A stretch of DNA of 64,000 nucleotides from Serripes groenlandicus (Eukaryota > Mollusca > Bivalvia > Cardiida > Cardiidae): assembly GCA_031761405.1 (NCBI GenBank), contig JASEVX010000011.1, positions 23,386,035 to 23,450,034 of the forward strand, in the 5' to 3' direction. Of the stretch, positions 23,635-32,887 are shown in pieces. The first letter of the stretch is position 1. Every line of letters begins with the position of its first letter. The position numbers were made by a program, and so were the translations under genes. The notes under the pieces are model-generated. The model had not been told where the DNA came from. It was given only the letters and a program-made list of their open reading frames with translations, and searched no databases.

Positions 23635-23824
23635 AATTAGTAACACTACAAGGGAAGCAATCTTCGGAAATGTGCAATCATGGAATATTAAAATAAACCG
23701 ATGCCACTGATCAGACTATTTTCCTTTCGCCATTTAATTATTCAAGCCTTCTTAAAACGTCGGATAATATATTTCTTGTAAATAACCACAATCTGTGATA
23801 AACAAAGCCAAAGAAAAAAGTCTT

Positions 23825-23940
23825 ACCTTTAAATTTGAATTTTTCAAACTCGAACAACTTTTCAGTCTACCGGCTCCCTCCACTGACCAAACGACACTGC
23901 CGCGCGCGGAAAGTTCTAAGCGCGCCTTTTCTTAAAATGT
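23825..23940 (-). promoter_or_regulatory. Possible minus-strand promoter and first exon
   Basis: A local GC-rich patch ('gccgcgcgcggaaagttcta', 'gcgcgcc') stands out in AT-rich DNA. Read on the minus strand it leads into an exon-like stretch ending 'ttcaaatttaaagGTAAGAC', a strong splice-donor match at the 23825 side. No long ORF follows, so this would be a non-coding first exon of a gene extending leftwards. No matching downstream exon was identified. This is inference from composition and one splice consensus. Confidence 0.3.
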
Positions 23941-24450
23941 GGCATCATATGATTGGCTTATTTGGATCAGGTGAGATGTTAGTTAATTTCATTTATTTTT
24001 AGAACTGTCAACCCAGCGTTCCTGCCACCTGGAGGCTGCACCTAGACAAAATTTACCCTTTTTCCTAAATTTTGTTTCTGTACTTTGTATCGAAATCAAG
24101 GCGATTAAAAAAAATAATATGTATTTACTAGCTGTTTTAAACGAGTTTCAATTGCATTTGTTTTTGTAGATACAATTGGGTCACTTCTCCTTCGTCTGCC
24201 CATTTGTCTGCCCCACATTCGCTAAGTGACGTATTAGCAGTTTCGTAACTCATTAGGTTTAACACTCATACCCCCAAGACACCCCCATAACGTAAGTTGC
24301 GATACCAGACAGTGTCAACGTGCTATGTTCGGTTATAGTCAACCAAAATGCCTCGAAAATGGTTAAGCACCTCATCTCCCTCCATATAAAATCCGTTTGT
24401 TGCAAACTCTACGCTTTTAGAGATGTTTGTCTTTACGGTAATTTACGCAG
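23941..24450. other. No gene seen
   Basis: Moderately complex sequence including 'atttgtctgccccacattcg'. If 23.8-23.94 kb is a minus-strand promoter, this would be its upstream region. No ORF with recognisable content. Confidence 0.35.
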
Positions 24451-24451
24451 C

Positions 24452-24632
24452 GTTCTACAAGTTACAGTTATATCATCACGGTCCATTATTCTTACACCAG
24501 CGAGTAAGCGGAAATGCTAATACAAACATGAAAGTCAATAATACCATTTGTCAAATATCAGGTATGACACGACTGTGGATTGAACCTCCCGCACCGGGAC
24601 GAACGCTCTTACAATACACCACCGAGGTTACA
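24452..24632 (-). mobile_element. Degraded SINE family 1, minus strand
   Basis: Read on the minus strand, it shows the tRNA-like head ('cctcggtggtgtattgtaag', B-box remnant 'gggaggttcaatccacagtc'), then the family 1 body in order. It is decayed throughout. The 66- and 80-codon frames here are chance openings in the SINE. Confidence 0.55.
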
Positions 24633-24784
24633 CACGTAGGGAAAGAAGAATGGGATGGATCTTAAAATCACAAAACGAAGTTTTAGGGCAGTGTATGCTA
24701 TTTATGGTCTCACATATTATTCAAATGGTATCTGGCGGAGTACCCCAGTGCAAGGCACATGTCCTAGCCTAGCACTGGTTTGTT

Positions 24785-24868
24785 TACCCAAGGATCAAGA
24801 ATAGGTGAATTGTCGCCGTGACATAACGGAAATAATGTTGAAAACAGCGTTAAACCATAATTAAACAA
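24785..24868 (+). mobile_element. SINE 3' tail fragment
   Basis: Carries 'gccgtgacataacggaaata' followed by 'tgttgaaaacagcgttaaac', the conserved 3' end shared by both SINE families here. Head and body are absent. Confidence 0.5.
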
Positions 24869-24944
24869 AACAAAGAAATATATCTGATCCACGTGTATCG
24901 ATTTGGGGTCTTAACCTTTTCCCACATACAATTAATTGTATTTT

Positions 24945-25180
24945 AAGCCGCTTTCAACATGTTTTCAGTTATATCACACGGCGTTTCCTCGGAAAGTTAC
25001 AAGTATTCCTGGTCCATTTATCCTGACACCAGCCAGTCAGTCGTAATGCTAACCGCGCAACAACCCTGAGCGCCAAGAAGGACAGCCATAACTACCATTT
25101 TTAAAGATTTTGGTATGACCCAAAATGGTGATCGAACTAACAACCGAGGTGGACGTTCTACAACTACACCATCGAGGCGT
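24945..25180 (-). mobile_element. SINE family 1, minus strand, near full length
   Basis: On the minus strand: head 'cgcctcgatggtgtagttgt' with a decayed B box, body blocks 'aatggtagttatggctgtcc', 'ttggcgctcagggttgttgc' and 'ggctggtgtcaggataaatg', then the tail 'gatataactgaaaacatgtt'. The 62-codon minus-strand frame at 25018-25206 is SINE sequence. Confidence 0.7.
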
Positions 25181-25329
25181 TCACACACACAAATATTATA
25201 CAGCATTACTGAGGTTCAATGCACAAATGCAGGAAATTTCTGAAAATTAAAGTACAATTATTCAAGGGAGTACAATGAGTTAAACTACTACTACCTGCAG
25301 ATGTGTGTGTTTTTGTCATTTCTTTTCCC

Positions 25330-25480
25330 GCTAGGACTATATTACATGTATACGGACTGTAGCGACACTGGTGCTACTGTGTGGCCACACAGGCTCACTC
25401 GAGTCTTTACTAAACGCAGATTCATTGAGGCGCGAATATAAATTGTATCATAGGGTGAAAATGTCCGTCTTGACCTTTAT
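25330..25480 (+). repeat. Dispersed repeat, copy 1 ('actgtagcgacactggtg')
   Basis: The block 'tgtagcgacactggtg' ... 'ggctcactcgagtctttact' ... 'gcagattcattgaggcg' recurs at 30365-30480 with the same order and spacing. Function unknown; a dispersed repeat is the simplest reading. Confidence 0.5.
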
Positions 25481-25863
25481 TTCATTTTCCTCAGATCACT
25501 TCTACAAATTGTTTGTTTTATTGGAGTTTAACATCATTTTCAACACTATTTCAGTTATATCATGGCAACAGTTCACTGATTCATTACCCCTGGGATAACA
25601 AACCAGTACCAGGCTATGAAATGTTTACTACAATAGAGGCGTAGCAAATCGTCTGTATCATGAAACGTGTTGCACACAGAACGACAACTTTGGTGCAATT
25701 TGATCGTGGGGTTTGTTGCCAGATTATGAATAGTTTAATTCAAATAATTCAATTCAATTCGTTTGAATGATGTTAACACTTCCGCTTTCAGTATTATTTT
25801 AGTTATTTCACTAGGTTTCTTGAGTAAATAACTATTGTTATCGACCCAGTCATTGGCGCATTA

Positions 25864-26003
25864 GTCTCACTTGATATGTTTAACTTGAAACTTGGAACGC
25901 CTATTAATTGTAATATATTTTAATACAATACAATTGTATTGTATTAAAATATATTACAATTAATAGGCGTTCCAAGTTTCAAGGTAAACATATCAAGTAA
26001 GAC
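25864..26003. repeat. 140 bp near-perfect palindrome
   Basis: The two 70 bp arms are reverse complements with only about two mismatches, centred on CAATTG at 25931-25936 with no spacer. The outer ends are 'gtctcacttgatatg' and 'catatcaagtaagac'. No target duplication was identified. It may be a foldback MITE or a recent inverted duplication. Confidence 0.8.
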
Positions 26004-26084
26004 GAATGCGTGCTCAATCAAGATTGTTTTTAGGATTCGGACTTAAGTAACCCTGTCTCCAACAATTGTGCAGTCATATCCAGT

Positions 26085-26185
26085 TTACCTACCCATGTGC
26101 TCCAGGTTTACTCACACCAGTACTCAAAACAAGTCTTTCAAAGCAAGTGGCTGCCTTTTCACATAGACTATTAGCCCATTGCTGG
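26085..26185 (-). mobile_element. SINE family 2, 3' part, minus strand
   Basis: Contains 'ctacccatgtgctccaggtt', 'tcacaccagtactcaaaaca' and 'gcaagtggctgccttttcac', matching the 3' half of the SINE at 27043-27326 in the same orientation. It abuts the plus-strand SINE that follows. Confidence 0.55.
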
Positions 26186-26613
26186 TAGAGACGCGGTCTG
26201 TCAATCTAGGGTTTGTAAGATGGAACCACAGGTCGGCTAACTTTATTTCCGACGTTTGGCAAACGTCAAAACGACAAATGTTATTCGTCTTCCACCAATG
26301 GACTATTAATCTGTGTCGAAAAGCAGCCAGTTACTTGGAAATACTGTTAAGTGGCACTGCACGAAAATTGGGATTTAATTTAAAAGTAAATTTCCTTAAA
26401 TTTCCTTAAATTTCGAAATTTACTTGCACATCAAGTAAATTTCGGAATTTAAGGAAATTTAAGGAAATTTACTTCTAAATTAAATCCAAATTTTCGTGCA
26501 GTGTGGAGTATTGGTGTCAAAGGCAAGCCGGTGGATTCATCGGTAGGTCACCTGGCCTTCGTGATTTGACTGAAAAAGTGTTGAAGACGACGTTAAAACC
26601 CCAATCAATTTGA
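26177..26613 (+). mobile_element. SINE family 2, plus strand, split by a foldback element
   Basis: Head 'gctggtagagacgcggtctg', then 'gtcttccaccaatggactat', 'agcagccagttacttggaaa', and after the insertion 'tggagtattggtgtcaaagg' and the tail 'gaagacgacgttaaaacccc'. The insertion at 26355-26503 splits 'tgttaagtgg' from 'agtattgg', which are adjacent in other copies. Confidence 0.7.
26355..26503. mobile_element. 149 bp palindromic foldback MITE with TGG duplication
   Basis: The ends are CACTGCACGAAAATT and its inverse. The arms are near-perfect reverse complements with a short 'gcacatc' loop. TGG lies on both sides (26352-26354, 26504-26506), consistent with a 3 bp target duplication. It sits inside a SINE, which proves insertion. 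A 3 bp duplication is seen in PIF/Harbinger-type elements, but the sequence TGG is not their usual target. Confidence 0.75.
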
Positions 26614-26744
26614 TTCGGAGATCAATAATTGTATCCATGTACAAGTAAATTGATGGTATGGGCTTTCTGCATCTGATTTTATGAAGATAATTCGTTTAAA
26701 TGTTTAATTTGGATTAAAGCTATAAGCTAGGAAAGATGCCTTAC

Positions 26745-26932
26745 CAATAGGCCTTCCCCCAATGAACGCCGCGAACGGGAATAGAACCCGTATATCTTGA
26801 TAATCCACACAGTTCACTCATTCTTGATTCCTGTGTAAAACATACATTGCCTTCCACAATGACCGGCGTGACTGGGAATCGAACCCGGGTCAAATGCCTA
26901 GTCGCTAACAACTCGGCCTCGACCGATGTATA
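26745..26932 (-). repeat. Two tRNA-like heads of a third SINE-like family, minus strand
   Basis: On the minus strand 'ggcatttgacccgggttcga' with 'ttcccagtcacgccggtcat' is a clear B box, with 'ggccgagttgttagcgacta' as a poor A box. A second, weaker copy ('cgggttctattcccgttcgc') lies at 26760-26800. Neither folds into a complete tRNA by eye, so I call them SINE heads, not tRNA genes. Confidence 0.4.
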
Positions 26933-27042
26933 TTTGAAGAGACGTGAACTAAATCAACCAATATTTTACTAACGAACGTGTGCACGCTGATCCTGTACTT
27001 GCACGTGTTTCCTAAATGAGCCGCGTCTAGCGATTTGATTGA

Positions 27043-27326
27043 TTGATTGTGGTTTAACGCCGTTTTAACAATTTCTCAGTTATATCACGGCGGCCAGTTC
27101 ACCTACTCATGCATTTCCTGGTTTTCTCACACCAGTACTCCACACAACAATCTTCCCAAGCAACTGGCTGCTTTTCCACATAGACTTAGACCATTGGTGG
27201 AAGACGAATGACGCATGTCGCATTGACTTTTGTCAATCGTCGGAAAGAAAGTTGGCCGAGCCGGGATTCGAACTTGCAACCCCTGGATTGACAGCCCGCG
27301 TCGCTACCGACTGAGCTACCGGGGCC
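27043..27326 (-). mobile_element. SINE family 2, full length, reference copy
   Basis: On the minus strand: tRNA-like head 'ggccccggtagctcagtcgg' (A box), B box 'gcaagttcgaatcccggctc', body 'cttccaccaatggtctaag', 'agcagccagttgcttgggaa', 'tggagtactggtgtgagaaa', and the tail 'cgtgatataactgagaaatt' ending in 'caatcaatcaatc'. This is the best-preserved copy and the key for recognising the decayed ones. Confidence 0.8.
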
Positions 27327-27418
27327 CGGTCTAGCGATTTGAGGGTCTCAATGACACTCGGAGTTGATATCATTTAAAGTTATATTGGCATAACAACTAG
27401 TGGGGCTGCACTTCCGTT

Positions 27419-27681
27419 TGAGCCGTTCCGCGAGAAAACCAACATTGTGGACTCGACGTAAAGTATCGACTCGAATCAGCATAAGCATGCAGAGCAGGCT
27501 TACCCGGACAGACACTTTTCCCCTCCTGTGGATTTTCTGTTTCAGGAATCATTACTCTATACCTCTATTCCATTGAGACAAAATGTGTCAGCCCGGATCA
27601 GTCTGCGGGGACTGCGTAGGCTGATCTGGGTCGATACATTACGCAGAGGCCATATTGTTGGTTTTCTCGCGGGACGGCTCA
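27419..27681. mobile_element. 263 bp MITE with TGAGCCGT ends
   Basis: Terminal inverted repeats of about 30 bp: left 'tgagccgttccgcgagaaaa' with 'ccaacattgtgg', right (inverted) 'tgagccgtcccgcgagaaaa' with 'ccaacaatatgg'. The interior has 'gactgcgtaggctgatctgg', a widespread bivalve repeat motif as I know it. No target duplication is clear and there is no coding capacity. Confidence 0.7.
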
Positions 27682-27764
27682 TAGATGCCATCTAACATAA
27701 GTGTTTAACCCTATTTGCAAGGGTCCATAGCCAATTTTAGAAATATTCAGATAAAAAGTGTATG

Positions 27765-27985
27765 TGTTTTACACGGCTTTTAACATTTTAAGTTATGTGA
27801 AGGCGTTTCCTGGGTAAGTTATAAGTACTAATGGTCAATTTATCCTGACACCCGTCATTCAGTAGAAATGCTAACCCCACAGTGCTTTGAGCGAAGAGCG
27901 AAAGCAATTTTCAATGTATGTAGAATTGCCAGATCGGGAATTGAACCCATGACCTCGCAAATGCTCTACCACTACGCAATGTTAA
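27765..27985 (-). mobile_element. SINE family 1, minus strand
   Basis: On the minus strand: head 'cattgcgtagtggtagagca' with B box 'catgggttcaattcccgatc', body ending 'gggtgtcaggataaattgac', and tail remnant. The frames of 68 and 103 codons overlapping it are not genes. Confidence 0.65.
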
Positions 27986-28243
27986 ATTTGGCAGCCTGGT
28001 CAGACGGCGCCGATACGCCGGCTTGTCTGGCTCTATGCTGGATGTTGGGCGGCTGCAGCAGGTCAAAGGGTTGATGTCGTTTGATATGTTCTGGTGCGAA
28101 ATAAACATGGCATTTTCAAAAATAGATTTATGACACTTCATCTCTGTACAAAACACCGGAAGTATAAGAGGTACAGAAACGGGGAAGTGATTGTATTTAT
28201 CCCTTATGGCAGAAAAGTGCAACTGTGTACCGCTTAGTCTTAT

Positions 28244-28460
28244 TTAACCCTTTAACCACATACAACCAATTTCGAAACATCCAGGCAAAAGTATGCAACA
28301 TTTCAATAAATGAAAGTAATAATTAACAAAATAAAGTTGAACACATTGTGTAAAAAGGAGACATTGCTCGTTCTTGTCAACTTTTTATTTTGCTGTAATG
28401 TTTTCAAAAGTCGTCTGCTGCAGAGGCGTCAGAAAGCGTCTGTATATGGGGAAGGGATAA
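28244..28460. mobile_element. TTAA-type MITE, inverted relative to the 22.5 kb copy
   Basis: Left TTAA CCCTTTAACCACATAC, centre 'aaggagacattgctcgttct', right '...gcagaggcgtcagaaagcg' then 'ggggaagggATAA'. The right target duplication has mutated from TTAA to ATAA. Confidence 0.65.
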
Positions 28461-28656
28461 ACTATTCGACGACTTTTAGTCTTCATCCAAAACCATTAGA
28501 AAATATGATCGTCGTCAAGCAAGGAGGTTAATTGTTGCATGTGCAAACAGTGGAGGCTCGGGTAAGCCTGACGTTCACACAGTACACTACAGCCTTCCCT
28601 GATCGCCTATATTTCTAATAAAAGCTACATTTCTTTTCCATTTGTATGCATGACCC

Positions 28657-28855
28657 TTAACCCTTTCCTACATACAGACGCTTTTTGACGCCCCTGCAGC
28701 AGACGACTTACATATGTTTTAGCAATCTGTCCTGTTGATACACTGTTTTCATCCCTCTTCAATAATTATACTTAAATGTAGTGATGTTCCACATTTTTGC
28801 TTTGATTATTCTAAAGTCGTCTGCTGCGAATTTATTGTAAGTCGGAAAGGGTTTA
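28657..28855. mobile_element. TTAA-type MITE with a divergent centre
   Basis: Left TTAACCCTTTCCTACATACA, right 'gtaagtcggaaaGGGTTTA'. The centre ('catccctcttcaataattat') does not match other copies, so it is a distinct internal variant. Confidence 0.6.
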
Positions 28856-29011
28856 TGACCCCGTGTGCAGCCAAACGGACATACAGCAATACCCAGTACC
28901 ATGTAGCGATACAGTTGAAACCGCACCGGTTTCGATTCCCGCTTCAGAATAATCCAAACCTCAGGAATCCGTAATTGGTGAGCGTTTAAGCTGTTGGAAT
29001 TTAAGACTGGG

Positions 29012-29371
29012 CAGGCGCGTAGCTGACTGTACGCAAAATACGCAGCTGCGTACACATTGTCTCCCGTACTCAAATTCTAAAAAGTTCAAATCGGCAATAA
29101 AAACTTGACATGTGATAGGCGTAAGTATAAAACAACTGATCTAACTTGATAGATTTGACAAAAAATGACAAATGCAACACATTTCACAATCTAAAAATTT
29201 CCTAGAAAATAAATTTATTTCACCATCAAGATCAGTCATATTTTGCTACTGAAATGCTCCCAGAAGACACCGCAGACGATATAGTGGGGATTTTTTTTCC
29301 GGGGGAGCATGCCCCCGAGACCCCCCTAACCAAATTGTGTACAAACTCTGTATACCCTAGCTACGCACCTG
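29012..29371. mobile_element. 360 bp element with CTGGG duplication and CAGGYGCGTAGC ends
   Basis: Ends 'CAGGCGCGTAGCTGAC' and, inverted, 'CAGGTGCGTAGCTAGG'. CTGGG lies on both sides (29007-29011, 29372-29376). The interior has the palindromic 'ggggagcatgcccccgagac'. I recognise the 'gggagcatgccccc' motif from molluscan DNA repeats. No transposase frame. Confidence 0.6.
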
Positions 29372-29399
29372 CTGGGCGTTAAGGTTGAAAAAGAGAAAT

Positions 29400-29870
29400 C
29401 TCTCATCAAAGGCAAATTATTTCTTTTTTCATTTTTTTTTCCAAAACATCATCTGCTGCAGATGGGCCAACATGGGTCTACAGGTGGGAAAGGGCCAACT
29501 TTCAAATGCAGATGATCGTTTTTATGTGTCATGGTTCATTTTTTGCGGCTCCCGGTAGCCCGGTTGTGAATGCATCGACTTGCGGAGCGGGAGGTCGAAG
29601 TTTTCGAATTCTAGTGGTGACAGTCTCTATAACTCGAAGTACAATTATTCGAAGGAGTTGAAAACATTGTGACAAAAGGAGAAATTGCTCATCCTAAGCA
29701 ATTTCTACTTTTGTCACCATGTTTTTAAAAGTGCATCAAAATGTGTCTCTTAATGGGAAAGGGTCAATGACACTCACTTTTGACATCATTTACTGTTATA
29801 TGGGCATACAACTAGTGGGCTACATATGTGGGTAGTTTTGCCAAAAGATATAGCTTGAACTATATAGTAT
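29400..29870. mobile_element. Fragments of TTAA-type MITEs and a dispersed repeat
   Basis: A right TIR fragment (about 29440-29500: 'catctgctgcagatgggcca', 'gtgggaaagggccaa'), a tRNA-like stretch (about 29545-29620) with a weak B box, and a MITE core with right end (about 29650-29767: 'gaaattgctcatcctaagca', 'gggaaagggtcaa'). The segment 'caatgacactcacttttgac' to 'caactagtgggct' repeats one at 27352-27408. Confidence 0.5.
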
Positions 29871-29872
29871 GG

Positions 29873-30353
29873 AAGCCCTGGAGGGACTTCTTACTTCAAT
29901 ACTTCTAACTTCCATACTTCTAACTTCATTCCTCCTCACTTCTAAACTTCTAACTTCATTACTTTTAACATCATCACTTTTAACTTCATTACTTTTAATT
30001 ACAATCACTTCTAACGTTTAACTTCGTTACTTATAACTTCCAACTTCATTACTTCTAACTTCATTACTTCTAACTTCATCACTTTTAACTTCATTACTTT
30101 TAATTACATTCACTTTTAACTTTTAACTTCATTTCTTCTAACTTCTTAGAAGTAATGAAGTTAGAAGTAAGAAAGTTGGAAGTTAGAAGTAATGAAGTTA
30201 GAAGTTAGAAGTGAATGTAGTTAGAAGTAATGAAGTTAGAAGTTAGAAGTGATGAAGTTAGAAGTAATGAAGTTAGAAGTTTGGAAGTTAGAAGTAATGA
30301 AGTTAGAAGTATGGAAGTTAGAAGTATTGAAGTAAGAAGTCCCTCCAGGGCTT
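29873..30353. repeat. 480 bp hairpin built of 'gaagttagaagtaat' repeats
   Basis: The left side is a run of short units related to 'acttctaacttcattacttc'; the right side is the reverse complement ('gaagttagaagtaatgaagt'). The outermost sequences are also complementary ('agccctggagggacttctta' and 'agaagtccctccagggctta'). The arms meet near 30150. The whole is one large inverted repeat with a microsatellite-like texture. Frames of 62 and 70 codons with residues such as SNEVRS repeats are artefacts of this periodicity. Confidence 0.8.
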
Positions 30354-30364
30354 ACATAATATAG

Positions 30365-30480
30365 ATCATGTATATTGACTGTAGCGACACTGGTGATAAA
30401 CGTTTGGTTACACGGGCTCACTCGAGTCTTTACTGAACGCAGATGCATTGAGGCGGGAATATAAATTTATCATAATAAAA
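30365..30480 (+). repeat. Dispersed repeat, copy 2 ('actgtagcgacactggtg')
   Basis: Same block order as at 25330-25480, with 'ctcactcgagtctttactga' and 'gcagatgcattgaggcggga'. It follows the hairpin and leads directly into a SINE head. Confidence 0.5.
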
Positions 30481-30560
30481 ATTCGACCCGGCCAGGGATC
30501 GAACCCGCGACCTCCTCCACCTAGGGGCGGACGTTCTACCACTTCACCACGGAGGCGGTC
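30481..30560 (-). mobile_element. SINE family 1 head only, minus strand
   Basis: On the minus strand 'cgcctccgtggtgaagtggt' (A box region) and 'gtcgcgggttcgatccctgg' (B box). No family 1 body follows; it passes into the dispersed repeat, so it is truncated or a chimera. Confidence 0.55.
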
Positions 30561-30698
30561 CCATTATGTCTAAAGTACAGAGCGGAGGGAACATTCATTA
30601 AGCAAAAACTGTCCATTGATATGTTAACTTCATGTGACAGTGTCGCTGTGAATACCGTGAATGCCTAGATTACGTCATCCACGCCCCCATTGAAGATA

Positions 30699-30929
30699 TT
30701 AACCCTTTCCCTCATATAGACGCTTTCTGACGCCTCCGCGGCAGACGGCTTTTTGAAAACATAGTGACAAAAGAAGAAATTGCACAAAACGTGCAATTTC
30801 TCCTTTTGCCACAATGTTTTCCACTTTTTGTCATAGGTTATCCATTCAATTATGGAGATTTTCTATTTGTTTGACAAAATACTTTCAAAGTCGTCTGCTG
30901 CAGAATTGCCGTATGAGGGAAAGGGTTAA
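30699..30929. mobile_element. Well-preserved TTAA-flanked MITE (231 bp)
   Basis: TTAA at 30699-30702 and 30926-30929, ends CCCTTTCCCTCATATAGACG and inverted CCCTTTCCCTCATACGGCAA. It differs from the 22539-22768 copy at only a handful of positions by eye. Confidence 0.8.
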
Positions 30930-30999
30930 CCAATGAATTCAGCGTTCGGGCATGTTATTCCATTCTGTATTGCTAGTATTCATGATCCAGACATAGACT

Positions 31000-31137
31000 G
31001 TTCGTCCATTGGTGGACGAATGACGCTTGTCACAGTGACTTTTGTCAAACGTCGGAAAGAATGTTGTCTGAGCTTGGGTTCAAACTCACAACCCCTAAAT
31101 TGACAGCTCGCGTCGCTACCGACAGAGCTACCAGGGC
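31000..31137 (-). mobile_element. SINE family 2, 5' half, minus strand
   Basis: On the minus strand: head 'gccctggtagctctgtcggt', 'ttgtgagtttgaacccaagc' (B box), then 'ctttccgacgtttgacaaaa' and the end of the 'cgtccaccaatgga' block. The 3' half is missing. Confidence 0.65.
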
Positions 31138-31304
31138 TTGGAAGAAAAGAGAGACTAATAAGACATCAATGTTGATAACTTTTATTGTTTATAAATTGTA
31201 ATTGTATGATTTATGAAGACAAAGAATTCTGTGAAGCCATATTCACATAAGTATGTGGATTGTAATGGGATGATAGTTGTCGCAACTGTTGTTCTTTCGT
31301 CTGC

Positions 31305-31660
31305 TTTAAACCCTTTCCCACTTGCACATTTTGACGAATCTGCAGCAGAAGATTTTTGAAAACAATGTGATAAAAGAAGGAGTTGCTTATAAAATGAGGA
31401 ACTTCTACTTTTGTCATAATGAGTTCAACTCTATTAAAGATAACAAATAATTTTAAAAGCTTTCATTATAGAGTGTTTCCGTTTTTGCCAAAGGATTAAA
31501 ACATATGGAGGTAAGTTTCCGATCCTGGCGTGTGCAATATCAGATTCCATTACTGATGGAAATTGCTCATTATGAGCATTTTTGTTTGTTTGCCTTTCCA
31601 CTGTCATCCAATGCAGATGTGTCAAAGGTATTCTGCATGTGGGAAAGTGTTTAAACTCCT
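31305..31660. mobile_element. Two decayed TTAA-type MITEs
   Basis: The first starts 'aaccctttcccacttgcaca' (about 31309) and keeps 'gataaaagaaggagttgct'. The second is a right part (about 31555-31658) with 'gaaattgctcattatgagca' and the end 'catgtgggaaagtgtttaa'. No gene; the local minus-strand frames of 63-75 codons lie across these elements. Confidence 0.5.
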
Positions 31661-31704
31661 TTTCTCAGACAACATCTGTAAATGTGTTTTGTGTTCAATC
31701 TTTA

Positions 31705-31883
31705 TTAACCCTTTGCCACCCACAGACGCTTTCTGACGACTCTGCAGCAGATGGCTTTTGAAAACATTGTGACAAAAGAAAACATTGCTCATAACTGGGA
31801 CGACTAATAGTTGTCCCAGCTCATAATGAGCGATTTCTCCTTTTGCCATAATGTTTTCAACTCTGTATGTAGGAAAGGGTTAA
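31705..31883. mobile_element. TTAA-flanked MITE, internally deleted
   Basis: TTAA at 31705-31708 and 31880-31883. Left CCCTTTGCCACCCACAGACG, right 'gtatgtaggaaaGGG'. The right TIR is shortened and an extra 'gggacgactaatagttgtccc'-type palindrome (split here as 'gggacgactaat' and 'agttgtccc') sits in the loop. Confidence 0.65.
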
Positions 31884-32066
31884 ACCGGATCCCTTTTGCG
31901 GTTATTTCTGGAAAATGGTAAAATAACCAATGATATTTGACAAGTCTTTAGATGTCTTTGGAGTAATATTTGCGACATACACTATGTATTGATATCATTA
32001 TGTTTGGTGAGCAATGTGGACACAGATAAGACAGTTCATGGTCTACATTGTATTCAAATGCATTGA

Positions 32067-32315
32067 TCAACCCCTTTCCAACATACAAGAAATCTACAGC
32101 AGATAACATTAGAAACATGTAAGTAAAATATGGAAAAGCTTAAGTAATTACAGTTATTGAATATACTTGAAAACATAGTGTCAATAGGAGAAATTGCACA
32201 TTATAATCACTTTCTCTTTTTGCAACAATGTTTTCAAAAGACGTCTGCTGTAATGCAAATGCGTGTGTGATGAGGAACTATTGTTTAAAGTTGTGTATAG
32301 TGGAAAAAGGGTCAA
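32067..32315. mobile_element. MITE flanked by TCAA
   Basis: Ends 'CCCCTTTCCAACATACAAG' and 'gtggaaaaaGGG', flanked by TCAA on both sides instead of TTAA. The centre has 'gtcaataggagaaattgcac'. The identical mutated flank suggests either a TCAA target or parallel decay. Confidence 0.55.
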
Positions 32316-32887
32316 CATTATTAACGTAAGGCACATCTTAAATCATCATGAAACAGGAAAGATTTCTACCTTTCTGAATCAAATCGCCTCTTACAAACAC
32401 AGAACATATATCCATTAATCAAAACAGTTCAATGTGGAAATGTTATCAAATCAGTAACAAACATGACCAAAACTAATTCTAAGGGAGATCAATATTAAGA
32501 TTTCAGATAAAAAAAGCCATCTGCTGCAGAGGCGTCAGAAAGCGTCTATATGAGGGAAAGGGTTAAGACCACTAGGAAAATATGAAATTAGGCAAACAAT
32601 AAATAAAGCAAGGATTAATTCAATTAAGGACAACGAAAAAGATCCAGGAACACACTTTTAAATGATGGAACAATTAGACTCTGAAAAGAAGCCAACAAAA
32701 CTAGAACTGTCACTAAAGGCGACTACATATCCCTGCAAATTGCTTCGCTGGTGAAAATCAAGAGTTATTGAAGAACATGACATGTCCCCTACACATATGT
32801 CAGTAAATGAAAGCATGAATTGAGCCCTGTCAAGGCAGGCGACACGGAAAGTGTGTATTGTATATATAAAAGTCTACCATGTACCAC
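32316..32887. other. No gene seen; repeat fragments
   Basis: Includes a lone MITE right end (about 32513-32565, 'catctgctgcagaggcgtca', 'gagggaaagggttaa') and a fragment related to the 640-985 repeat ('aactgtcactaaaggcgact'). Nothing coding is recognised. Confidence 0.4.

Noticed and set aside
24423..24665. 80-codon frame with a possible signal-like start
   Set aside because: It overlaps a degraded minus-strand SINE, and its residues come from the SINE head.
28759..29073. 104-codon minus-strand frame
   Set aside because: Spans a MITE right end and the start of the 29012 element; no family resemblance.
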